DNA of 64,000 nucleotides. Source: an uncultured Pseudoteredinibacter sp. (lineage in GTDB: Bacteria; Pseudomonadota; Gammaproteobacteria; Pseudomonadales; Cellvibrionaceae). The stretch lies in NCBI RefSeq assembly GCF_947500695.1, contig NZ_CANMSS010000002.1, positions 124,001 through 188,000 on the forward strand, written 5' to 3'. The first letter of the stretch is position 1, and each line of letters opens with the position of its first letter. Below are positions 8,790 to 15,859 of this stretch, piece by piece. A model generated the notes under the pieces. It searched no databases, was not told the DNA's origin, and saw only the letters and a program-made list of their open reading frames with translations. The translations under genes and the position numbers were made by a program.

Positions 8790-9227
8790 AACTACAAAAT
8801 TAGTAAAGAACAAATCTTCTACGCCTTTTTTGGTTTTATCTTCTTTTAATAAGATACGGCGAACCTCTTCCAGCGCCTTTTTCCGCATTGTCTCGCGACC
8901 ATCCAAGCTATTGATGGCCTCTTCGGTTTGGCGGCTAAATAACATCACTATATTGTTGCGAATATAGGGCAGATGATGGCGTACAGAGTTGGCTACATGA
9001 ATGGAATCAACCCTCACAGAGATTTCAGCACGCAAATACTTTAGGCGTCCTTGGCCACCATAGTTGAGCACAAAAGCCGGCTGTAGTGGCACATAGAAAG
9101 GCCCAGCCGGGCCGATAGCTTCTTCATCCTGGGCTACTGCCGTTGATACGGCTAGCAACATTGCCATAGTGATCGCCAGAAACGCGGATGCTGCTTTTTT
9201 GGCCAGGCCAGCAAATAAGATGTTCAT
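8781..9227 (-). CDS. FliL-like protein with secretion signal
   Basis: A 148-residue protein with the C-terminal FliL fold: FYVPLQPAFVLNYGG, RYLRAEISVRV-type strand, HHLPYIRNNIVMLFS and the closing LFFTNFVVQ. In flagellar FliL this domain surrounds the stator beside MotA/B. Here the N-terminus (hydrophobic segment 12-30 ending TAVAQ) looks like a cleavable signal peptide, which would release the domain into the periplasm. No flagellar genes are nearby, so this is a stand-alone FliL-like paralogue, found in several gammaproteobacteria. Its partner is unknown. Convergent with acpH. Confidence 0.85.
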   Translation of the reverse strand: MNILFAGLAKKAASAFLAITMAMLLAVSTAVAQDEEAIGPAGPFYVPLQPAFVLNYGGQGRLKYLRAEISVRVDSIHVANSVRHHLPYIRNNIVMLFSRQTEEAINSLDGRETMRKKALEEVRRILLKEDKTKKGVEDLFFTNFVVQK

Positions 9228-9363
9228 ATAATCCTCAAATTACGCTGGGGAACTGCTCTGCGGCACTTAGGTCCAAACAGCTGCCCTATATATGGTAAAC
9301 TGGCGGCCCTTTGGATATGGGCCCTTGCCTGTAATTTTAGTCAAACTTCGGGATTTCGCAGAC

Positions 9364-9852
9364 ATGCCACTACCCAATCCTCGCATGACCAACCTAATAA
9401 TCTTTATCGGCTGTGTTGCGCTGATCTTAATTGCTTTAGGCTTTCAAGAAATAATGGGCCTAGCGCCGTGCCCTCTTTGCATCACTCAACGCATCTTTGT
9501 TGTGGCTGTTGGCTTGTTTGCCCTTGCCGCGTTTATCCATAATCCCGCCGGGACAGGCCGCAAGCTGTATGCTGCTGGCGGTTTCCTCATGGCTCTTGCC
9601 GGTAGCGGCTTCTCTGGCCGTCATTTATACCTACAAGGTTTACCGCCCGATCAGCTACCGTCTTGTGGACCAGGCCTTAGCTATATGTTTGAAACCTTCC
9701 CCTTTATGGAAGCCTTAGAGATCCTACTGATGGGTGACGGCAACTGCGGTGAGGTTATGTGGAGCCTATTCGGCCTGAGTATGCCTGGCTGGGTTTTAGT
9801 CGCCTTTATTGGCCTAGCCCTGTTCAACGTTTGGCAATTCTTGCGCCGTTAA
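9364..9852 (+). CDS. dsbB: Disulfide bond formation protein B
   Basis: An inner-membrane quinone reductase that reoxidises DsbA. Four membrane helices frame two periplasmic cysteine pairs: Cys36 and Cys39 in APCPLC, and the second pair in LPSCGPG and GDGNCGE. The frame is open from an ATG at 9292, but the added N-terminus is not family-like; starting at ATG 9364 (MPLPNPRMTNLIIFIG) gives 162 residues with the first helix placed as in E. coli DsbB (176). ATG 9385 is an alternative. The CidA/LrgA-like gene follows 18 nt downstream. Confidence 0.92.
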   Translation: MPLPNPRMTNLIIFIGCVALILIALGFQEIMGLAPCPLCITQRIFVVAVGLFALAAFIHNPAGTGRKLYAAGGFLMALAGSGFSGRHLYLQGLPPDQLPSCGPGLSYMFETFPFMEALEILLMGDGNCGEVMWSLFGLSMPGWVLVAFIGLALFNVWQFLRR

Positions 9853-9870
9853 GGCGCGCTTGAGCCAACA

Positions 9871-10212
9871 ATGGTTAGAGGTTTACTGGTATTATTTTTC
9901 TTTCAGTGGCTAGGTGAATGGATCAGCTTAGCCACTCAGGCTCCGATACCTGGGCCTGTAATCGGCATGCTACTGCTATTACTTGCACTACTCATCCGCC
10001 AAAAAGTCTCTAGTGACTTGCAACAAAGCAGCCACATGCTGGTACAACACCTAAGCCTGCTTTTTCTTCCCGCCGGTGTCGGTATCTTTTTTTTAAGCGA
10101 GCAAGTATTAGCGCAATGGCCAGCGATTGCTGCCGCCATGGTGGTAGGTACTTTCATTAGCCTTTTGCTCAGCAGCTGGATAGTAAAGAGCCAGGTGAAG
10201 TCCAATGATTGA
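9871..10212 (+). CDS. CidA/LrgA family holin-like membrane protein
   Basis: 113 residues with four membrane helices and the family motif PIPGPVIGMLLLLLAL. With its partner LrgB it forms a putative small-molecule or murein-hydrolase export system; in several bacteria such pairs have been linked to pyruvate or glycolate transport, in staphylococci to autolysis control. Its last 8 nt overlap the lrgB-like gene, so translation is coupled. Equivalent to E. coli YohJ. It follows dsbB closely, so the three may be one transcript. Confidence 0.88.
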   Translation: MVRGLLVLFFFQWLGEWISLATQAPIPGPVIGMLLLLLALLIRQKVSSDLQQSSHMLVQHLSLLFLPAGVGIFFLSEQVLAQWPAIAAAMVVGTFISLLLSSWIVKSQVKSND

Positions 10213-10939
10213 GGAGCTGCAACAGGCCTTTGTAGGTTTTACTGAAAACAGTCAACTGAGCCAATTGAGCGCCATAATACTGACTTTAGGCGCCTACCAA
10301 TTTGGCCAGTTTTGCTATCAACGCAGCGGCCGACTTATGCTGCTTCACCCTGTCGTCATCGCCGGCTGTATAATTGCAGCCGCGCTCAACCACTTCGATA
10401 TCAGTTATCAGCAATACCGAGATGGCAGCCAGCTATTTTATTTTTTATTGGGCCCGGCAACCGTTGCATTGGCTATTCCCTTGTACCAAGAGTTTCGCCA
10501 TATCCGCCTCTTGGCGCGCCCAGTGCTGATAACCGTAGCCCTTGGCGCTACAATTGCTGCAGCTAGCGCTGTGTTGCTAGCAGGCCTGATAGGGGCCGAA
10601 GGTGAAGTTTTACGCTCTATCGCCAGCAAGTCGGTCACCACACCCATCGCCCTAGGTATCAGCGATAAAATCCACGGTATTAGCACGCTTACCACCGGTG
10701 TGGTAGTGGCCACTGGAATCATCGGTGCCTTGCTGGCCCCGATAGCGTTTTACTTTTGCGGCCTTCGCGACCCTCGCCTACAAGGCATAGTACTGGGCCT
10801 CAATGCCCACGGTATTGGCACCGCGGTCGCCTTTGAGAAAAGCCCTTCTTGTGGCGCGTTTGCCAGCTTAGCCATGGGCTTAACTGGCGCATTCACCGCG
10901 TTGACCCTGCCTTACGCTATTAGCTACTTTGGCATCTGA
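10205..10939 (+). CDS. LrgB family membrane protein
   Basis: 244 residues, about seven membrane helices, with the LrgB signature SVTTPIALGISDKIHGI and LNAHGIGTA toward the C-terminus. It is the larger partner of the CidA/LrgA-like protein whose gene it overlaps by 8 nt, and corresponds to E. coli YohK. The pair forms a membrane complex of still debated role (holin-antiholin or metabolite carrier). No LytR/LytS regulators are adjacent, so control is not evident. Confidence 0.9.
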   Translation: MIEELQQAFVGFTENSQLSQLSAIILTLGAYQFGQFCYQRSGRLMLLHPVVIAGCIIAAALNHFDISYQQYRDGSQLFYFLLGPATVALAIPLYQEFRHIRLLARPVLITVALGATIAAASAVLLAGLIGAEGEVLRSIASKSVTTPIALGISDKIHGISTLTTGVVVATGIIGALLAPIAFYFCGLRDPRLQGIVLGLNAHGIGTAVAFEKSPSCGAFASLAMGLTGAFTALTLPYAISYFGI

Positions 10940-11174
10940 TTGTTCAAATAACTGACACACAGGGCAATTATTAACCATAATTTTAAGAAATTTTGGACGT
11001 CACTCATTTTTATCCCAGACTGATCTAAGAACTAGCTCACACTTTCTTGCGAGCCGACCGTTCGTCTTCTACTTTTAAATAACAAGATCGAAAAAGTCGA
11101 CGCTACAGCCGCTTGAACATCCTAAATTCGCAAGCGAGCAGTTATCGGCAAATATGAAGAAGCAGAGGTGACAT

Positions 11175-11639
11175 ATGCTCGAGCATTGCAGAACACATCA
11201 GGAATTATGGGGCGGCGTTAACCGTACATTGGACGGTTGGTTTGAAGCACGAAAACAACTACTGGTGGAATACTCCGCACTGTGCCAGCGCTTAGATGAC
11301 ATGGAGAGCCCTGCTCTGAAAGCACGTCTACGCCGCTTCTGCCAAAGCTTGATGGATTATGTCTCCACTGGTCATTTCGAGGTCTACGAACAACTTGAGA
11401 CCGAATCCAAGCGCTATCAAGATAAGGAAGCTCTGCTTCTCGGCAGCCGACTCTATAAACAACTGCAAAATTGCACTGAGGTCGTTTTAGATTTCGATCA
11501 GCGTTACACCCAGCTGGATAATCTCGATAGCTTAGCTCGTGATTTGTCCAAATTGGGGCTGTGCCTAGAAAAACGCTTCTTCGTTGAAGATAGCATGGTA
11601 AGTGTTATGCACGATGCCCATCGTGAGCAGGCAGCCTAA
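11175..11639 (+). CDS. rsd: Rsd/AlgQ family anti-sigma-70 regulator
   Basis: A 154-residue all-helical protein that binds region 4 of the housekeeping sigma factor and so favours alternative sigma factors in stationary phase. The start MLEHCRTHQELWGGVNR and the segment EYSALCQRLDDMESPALKARL match Rsd/AlgQ of E. coli and Pseudomonas along the full length. GAGGTGA precedes the ATG. A 235-nt non-coding stretch lies upstream, enough for its own promoter. Confidence 0.92.
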   Translation: MLEHCRTHQELWGGVNRTLDGWFEARKQLLVEYSALCQRLDDMESPALKARLRRFCQSLMDYVSTGHFEVYEQLETESKRYQDKEALLLGSRLYKQLQNCTEVVLDFDQRYTQLDNLDSLARDLSKLGLCLEKRFFVEDSMVSVMHDAHREQAA

Positions 11640-11743
11640 CCGCTGCCGCTTGACCAGTACCGTAAGACCGGTACCGCAAAAACTGTACTTTTCAGACATG
11701 CGGCCGCTACAGTAGGCATAGGTTTAACAACTAGGAAACCGCC

Positions 11744-12730
11744 ATGCTGCGTGCCGCAATTCGCACATCTCTTGTTATCGCTACGCTTCTAACCCTCAGC
11801 GCTTGCGAGCCTCTTCCTGAGCCTAAAGTCAGCTTTGAAGTTGCCGTACAGGGTAGTCACATGGGCAGGCTTTCAAACAATGGCAGCCGCGCTATTATCG
11901 GCTCAATTAATCACGGCGGCAGCTTGTGGCGGGTGTTAAAAAAAGAGCGCCTGTACGACTGGAACCACAGCAAAGAGAAAACTACTTTAGTGGCCGCCGC
12001 CTTCTCACCTGAGGGCAACTGGGCCATGACCAGCGATTCCCATAGCTTGGTCTTGTGGCAAGTTGAAAGCGGTGAAGCCTTCCGTTTTTGGACAGCCCCA
12101 GGCGAAGTGCTTTCCATTGCCTTGGCACCCAATGGTGAATACGCTCTGCTCGGCATGGCCGATCATAGCGCAGTGATCTTTGATAGCAAACGTGGCGGTG
12201 TTAAGCGACGCTTTAATCACTCAGGCCGAGTACGCAGTGTCGACTTAAGCGCTGATGGAAAACTGGCCCTTACCGGATCTGAAGATCGTAGCTCGACTTT
12301 GTGGAGTGTCGCTTCAGGCAAAGCCTTGCAGACTATGCAGCATGAAGAAGACGTGCAGCTAGTCAGATTAAGCCCTAAAGGCGACCGCGCTCTTTCCGCT
12401 GCAAAATATGATAAAGCCGTGGTATGGAATACCAGCAATGGCAAAGCCATTGGTGAGATTCCACTGTCAGCCGAAAAGATTAAACGAGGCTTGCGCTTTA
12501 GCGCCGCACGATTTTCTTCAAGTGGACGCTATTTATTAGTTGGCCGCCCCGATCAACGAGTACAACTTTGGGATACCAAGTCCATGAAGACTTTGGCTGA
12601 ATGGGGCGTACTGAAACGAGACGCCTGGAAGCCAACAAGTGCCGCCATCCAGGATGTTGCCTTTGCCAGCGCCAAGCGGACCTACTATGCCATTGCTTCT
12701 AATGGTTTTATTCATCAATTAGAGCGCTGA
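11744..12730 (+). CDS. WD40 repeat lipoprotein
   Basis: 328 residues: a lipoprotein signal (LLTLSAC, Cys21) followed by a beta-propeller of about six to seven WD40 blades from residue 40 to the end. Blade motifs such as AMTSDSHSLVLWQVESG, ALTGSEDRSSTLWSVASG and RVQLWDTKSMKTL recur every 40-42 residues. WD40 propellers are binding platforms, so it probably holds an envelope protein partner, perhaps in assembly or sensing. No partner is evident. It lies 104 nt after rsd on the same strand. Confidence 0.85.
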   Translation: MLRAAIRTSLVIATLLTLSACEPLPEPKVSFEVAVQGSHMGRLSNNGSRAIIGSINHGGSLWRVLKKERLYDWNHSKEKTTLVAAAFSPEGNWAMTSDSHSLVLWQVESGEAFRFWTAPGEVLSIALAPNGEYALLGMADHSAVIFDSKRGGVKRRFNHSGRVRSVDLSADGKLALTGSEDRSSTLWSVASGKALQTMQHEEDVQLVRLSPKGDRALSAAKYDKAVVWNTSNGKAIGEIPLSAEKIKRGLRFSAARFSSSGRYLLVGRPDQRVQLWDTKSMKTLAEWGVLKRDAWKPTSAAIQDVAFASAKRTYYAIASNGFIHQLER

Positions 12731-12735
12731 TGAGC

Positions 12736-12767
12736 AAACCGTGGAGCTTGTTAAGGCTCCACGGTTT
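12736..12767. terminator. Convergent hairpin between WD40 and alkylsulfatase genes
   Basis: A perfect 12-bp stem AAACCGTGGAGC / GCTCCACGGTTT with an 8-nt loop lies 5 nt after the WD40 stop and 26 nt from the alkylsulfatase stop. The T-run is part of the stem in both directions, so it can serve both genes. Confidence 0.75.
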
Positions 12768-12793
12768 AGGATTAAAAAGTTTGAGTTCACATC

Positions 12794-14767
12794 CTAAGGC
12801 TCAACAATGGCAAAAGGCTCTTCGTTTTTATCTAGCAGGGCGAAGAAACGCATTAGATCAATACGGCTTCCTTCAAGACTCAACTGATCCGATGTCAGTA
12901 GTCCAGCAAGCTTTACGGTTCCCAAAATCACATCTAAAAACAAACCATGGGATATATTTAAAGTAGCATCCGCTTCTTCACCTTGCTTCGTAATACGATA
13001 ATGAAGCACCGAATTTTCTATCCATAAAAAGTAGCTCTGCTGAAGATCAGTGAAGTTAACTTTGAGACTAAGCTCGACTCCTTCTGCTTCCGGGCCATTT
13101 AATTGAGCTGCCATCGCTGAGAAAAACTCTTCCACGGGCGCATGCTTCATTAAGTCCTTCGCTGAAGCCAAACTAATCATGGTTGAGCTTTTACCCTGCC
13201 CCAACTCCAAAGCTGCAGACAGGTACGCATCACGCCATGGACCAGATTCAGCCTGATAAGCCAATTGGGCATAGGCCTCAGCTAAAAGTTGCTTTGCCTC
13301 TTCACTGCGATTAGCGAACACCAAATGATTCAGTAATTCTGCAGCCCAGCGATACTCACCTTCCGAAACCGCTTGCCGAGCCTGCTCTAAAACAGCCGCC
13401 TCGCCGCCCATTGCACGAACATACTTTTCTGCAGCCGCTTCGGGCGGGAGGGGATTTAAATTAGCAGGGTTAGCATCGTACCAACCAAAATACGCTTGAT
13501 AAACGGCTTTAGAATTGTGGCTCGTCGTTCCGTAGTAGCCGCGATTAGAAAAATTAGCCGACAAGCTTTTGGGCAACTCTATTTGCTCTGCAATTTCTTT
13601 CGGCGTTAAGCCTTTGTAAGCCAAACGCAAAGTTTGGTCGTGAATATATTTGTAAGTATCGCGCTGACCTTTTAAGAAACTATCGATTTCTTCACTGCCC
13701 CATATTGGCCAATGGTGGCTGGCAAAGTAAATCTGTGACTCTGAAAACAAGTTACGCGCTTCTTCAATATAATCGCTCCAAGCTAAGGCATCGCGTACCT
13801 TAGCACCACGTAAAGTGTAGAGGTTGTGCATATTTCTCGATAGGAGTTCGGCGCCACAGAAAGCTTTTTGTTTAGGCAGGTAGAATGTCAGCTCTGCAGG
13901 CGCCTCTGAATTAGGGGTGTATTGAAATTCAATGTCCACACCATCGACGGTATGACTTTGGCCAGTTTTTGATACAAGCACACTTGGCTGTACGATGCCG
14001 ACAGTACCAAAGGCAGGTGCTTTACCTAAGCCCGTATCGACATGACCATAAATATTTTTAGGTAAATCTCGGCCATACATATAAACTGCTCGACGCCCCA
14101 TGGTCGGGCCAGCCAGAATATTTTCGCTGGTAGCTTCTTCCATAAAATTTTCAGGCGCTATGATTGGAATGCTTGCGGCCTGCTCAGGATCAACAACTGC
14201 CAGGGCACCACCAAAATGGTCAACATGGCTATGGGTCATAATTAAACCCGTAACCGCCTTATCACCTAGATGCTTGCGAGCAAAAGCCAAAGCCGCTGCC
14301 GCCGTTTCTTTTGTAGTGAGCGGGTCCACCACAATCCATCCAGTCTGACCTTCAATCAAGGTCATATTGGAAAGGTCATAGCCGCGCAGCTGATAAATCC
14401 CCTCAGCAACTTGATAAAGGCCGTGCAGATTATTCAGGCTGGCCTGACGCCAAAGGCTAGGGTTTACCGTATCTGGAGCTGCTCCTTGAATGAAGTCATA
14501 GTCATTCATTCGCCAAATCACTTCGCCATCAGCGTTTTTAATTTCTAAATTGTCGTCTCTTGCGATAAGACCGCGCTTGGCCTGCTCAAAATCGCGTTTA
14601 TCATCTAAGGCAAGCTGCTCCGCCACGGCTTTGTTTTTAGCTATTGTGAACTGGCTAGCCTTAGCATCGTGCACAGCCACACCGTCATTGTTCTCTGCTC
14701 CGCAGGCCAGCAATAAACCACTAATGCCCAGCAGCATTGCTTTTGTCTTGATATTTTTTAGGGTCAT
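12794..14767 (-). CDS. SdsA-like alkyl sulfatase lipoprotein (metallo-beta-lactamase fold)
   Basis: Cleaves the sulfate ester of alkyl sulfates such as SDS-like surfactants, giving an alcohol and sulfate. 657 residues in three parts: lipoprotein signal with lipobox LLAC (Cys22), a metallo-beta-lactamase domain with the zinc motif THSHVDH at 178-184, a helical dimerisation region, and a C-terminal SCP2-like domain that binds the alkyl chain. I start at ATG 14767 because GAAGGAGAG lies 4-5 nt upstream; an upstream ATG would put that site inside the coding region. Divergent from a Crp/Fnr regulator, with a palindrome positioned for activation (14819-14834). Confidence 0.93.
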   Translation of the reverse strand: MTLKNIKTKAMLLGISGLLLACGAENNDGVAVHDAKASQFTIAKNKAVAEQLALDDKRDFEQAKRGLIARDDNLEIKNADGEVIWRMNDYDFIQGAAPDTVNPSLWRQASLNNLHGLYQVAEGIYQLRGYDLSNMTLIEGQTGWIVVDPLTTKETAAAALAFARKHLGDKAVTGLIMTHSHVDHFGGALAVVDPEQAASIPIIAPENFMEEATSENILAGPTMGRRAVYMYGRDLPKNIYGHVDTGLGKAPAFGTVGIVQPSVLVSKTGQSHTVDGVDIEFQYTPNSEAPAELTFYLPKQKAFCGAELLSRNMHNLYTLRGAKVRDALAWSDYIEEARNLFSESQIYFASHHWPIWGSEEIDSFLKGQRDTYKYIHDQTLRLAYKGLTPKEIAEQIELPKSLSANFSNRGYYGTTSHNSKAVYQAYFGWYDANPANLNPLPPEAAAEKYVRAMGGEAAVLEQARQAVSEGEYRWAAELLNHLVFANRSEEAKQLLAEAYAQLAYQAESGPWRDAYLSAALELGQGKSSTMISLASAKDLMKHAPVEEFFSAMAAQLNGPEAEGVELSLKVNFTDLQQSYFLWIENSVLHYRITKQGEEADATLNISHGLFLDVILGTVKLAGLLTSDQLSLEGSRIDLMRFFALLDKNEEPFAIVEP

Positions 14768-14791
14768 ACCACTCTCCTTCATTTGATGATT

Positions 14792-14852
14792 GTTATAGCA
14801 CGCAGAGCAAGGTATAAATGTAAACTAATTTACAATTGTCATTAATGGACAA
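14792..14852. promoter_or_regulatory. Divergent control region with two palindromes
   Basis: TGTAAA-ctaa-TTTACA (14819-14834) has perfect 6-bp arms in a 16-bp Crp/Fnr-like layout. TTGTC-n7-GACAA follows at 14836-14852. On the minus strand an extended -10 (TGCTATAAC, hexamer 14797-14792) predicts an alkylsulfatase transcript start near 14785, placing the first palindrome at -41.5. On the plus strand TTTACA (14829-14834) and AATATT (14852-14857) form a 17-nt spaced promoter for the regulator, covered by both palindromes. Confidence 0.55.
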
Positions 14853-14867
14853 ATATTAGGCGGCAAT

Positions 14868-15539
14868 ATGCCACAGGAATCTCTCGGCTCACTTTCAAGC
14901 AGCTGCATGGCTTTGCTAGAGCCGCTATTTAAAGTGAAAAGCTACCAAGACGGTGAAATCATTCATGCTCGGGGCGAAAGGAAAGCTGGGCTTTGCGTTG
15001 TTTTAGAGGGATCTGTAAAAGTAGGCAACTATGGTAGCGATGGCCGCTATTTCCTTAGCAAGCTGTTAAAGCGCCACGAGAGCTTTGGCGAATTTACGGT
15101 ATTCTCACAGCTGCCGCGGACACACACTTCAGAGGCCAAGGGGGAAACTAAGATTGGATATATCAGCCCAACAAAACTCAAGCGGGCCTTAAATACTGAA
15201 CCGGCTATTGCTTTAGGTTTGCTGCAGTCGCTATCAACCCGACTTCATCTAAGTCTGGAGGCCTTAGATGATGCTAAGCGCTTACCTGTTCTTGTTCGGG
15301 TAGCAAAGATGATCTATGCCATAAACCTCGAGGAAGGAAAGATCGAAAACCGACACCTTAGCCAGGATGATATCGCCACCCAACTAGGCGTCAGCCGCAT
15401 GGTCGTTTCAACATCTCTTAAACAGCTCACCGAGCTGGGCTTAATCAAAAAAGGCTATCGTCACATCCAAATACTCGACCTTGAGAAGTTTAGCGCCTGG
15501 ATAAGCGAACAACAGCAAACAATGGAGCTGCTGGGTTAA
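14868..15539 (+). CDS. Crp/Fnr family transcriptional regulator
   Basis: 223 residues: an N-terminal cyclic-nucleotide-binding-type beta-barrel (25-120), a dimerisation helix (125-150) and a C-terminal winged helix with LSQDDIATQLGVSRMVVSTS. No Fnr-type cysteine cluster is present near the N-terminus, and the cAMP pocket residues of Crp are not obvious, so the effector is open. It is transcribed away from the alkylsulfatase gene, and the shared region holds Crp/Fnr-type palindromes, which suggests it controls the sulfatase and itself. Confidence 0.9.
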   Translation: MPQESLGSLSSSCMALLEPLFKVKSYQDGEIIHARGERKAGLCVVLEGSVKVGNYGSDGRYFLSKLLKRHESFGEFTVFSQLPRTHTSEAKGETKIGYISPTKLKRALNTEPAIALGLLQSLSTRLHLSLEALDDAKRLPVLVRVAKMIYAINLEEGKIENRHLSQDDIATQLGVSRMVVSTSLKQLTELGLIKKGYRHIQILDLEKFSAWISEQQQTMELLG

Positions 15540-15859
15540 CCGCAATCGTAATTTAGGGCCATAACTTACGGCTATAATCAATGATTTTGAGATTTATATG
15601 TGACCATAAGCAATAGCTCATCCTTTAAAGAATTGGAATAGATTAATTACGTTTCTGTACCCCGCATGCTTTTAATTCGGAACCGTTATTGGATATCTGT
15701 AGTGCGAATCTAGTCAGCATTTAGACAATCAATAGCAGCTTCTACCAATAAGTTAATCTAGGTAAGACATGCATTTTAATTGGTAGGCCTTGCTTTAATT
15801 AGCCGGCTTATTATTAAAGTAGCTGCGTCGTTTTAGCTAAAATAGATAAGTAAAGTCGC
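15540..15859. other. 320-nt convergent non-coding stretch
   Basis: AT-rich region between the convergent Crp/Fnr and kinase genes. No open frame of note. It contains a spaced 8-bp inverted repeat CTACCAAT (15742-15749) / ATTGGTAG (15779-15786) with no T-run. I see no clear terminator or RNA gene. Confidence 0.5.

Noticed and set aside
9871..10939. Phage holin cassette
   Set aside because: The CidA/LrgA-LrgB pair is a chromosomal family and no phage genes lie nearby.
12730..12966. Plus-strand open frame after the WD40 gene
   Set aside because: It runs through the terminator hairpin and antisense over the alkylsulfatase C-terminus; no homology pattern.
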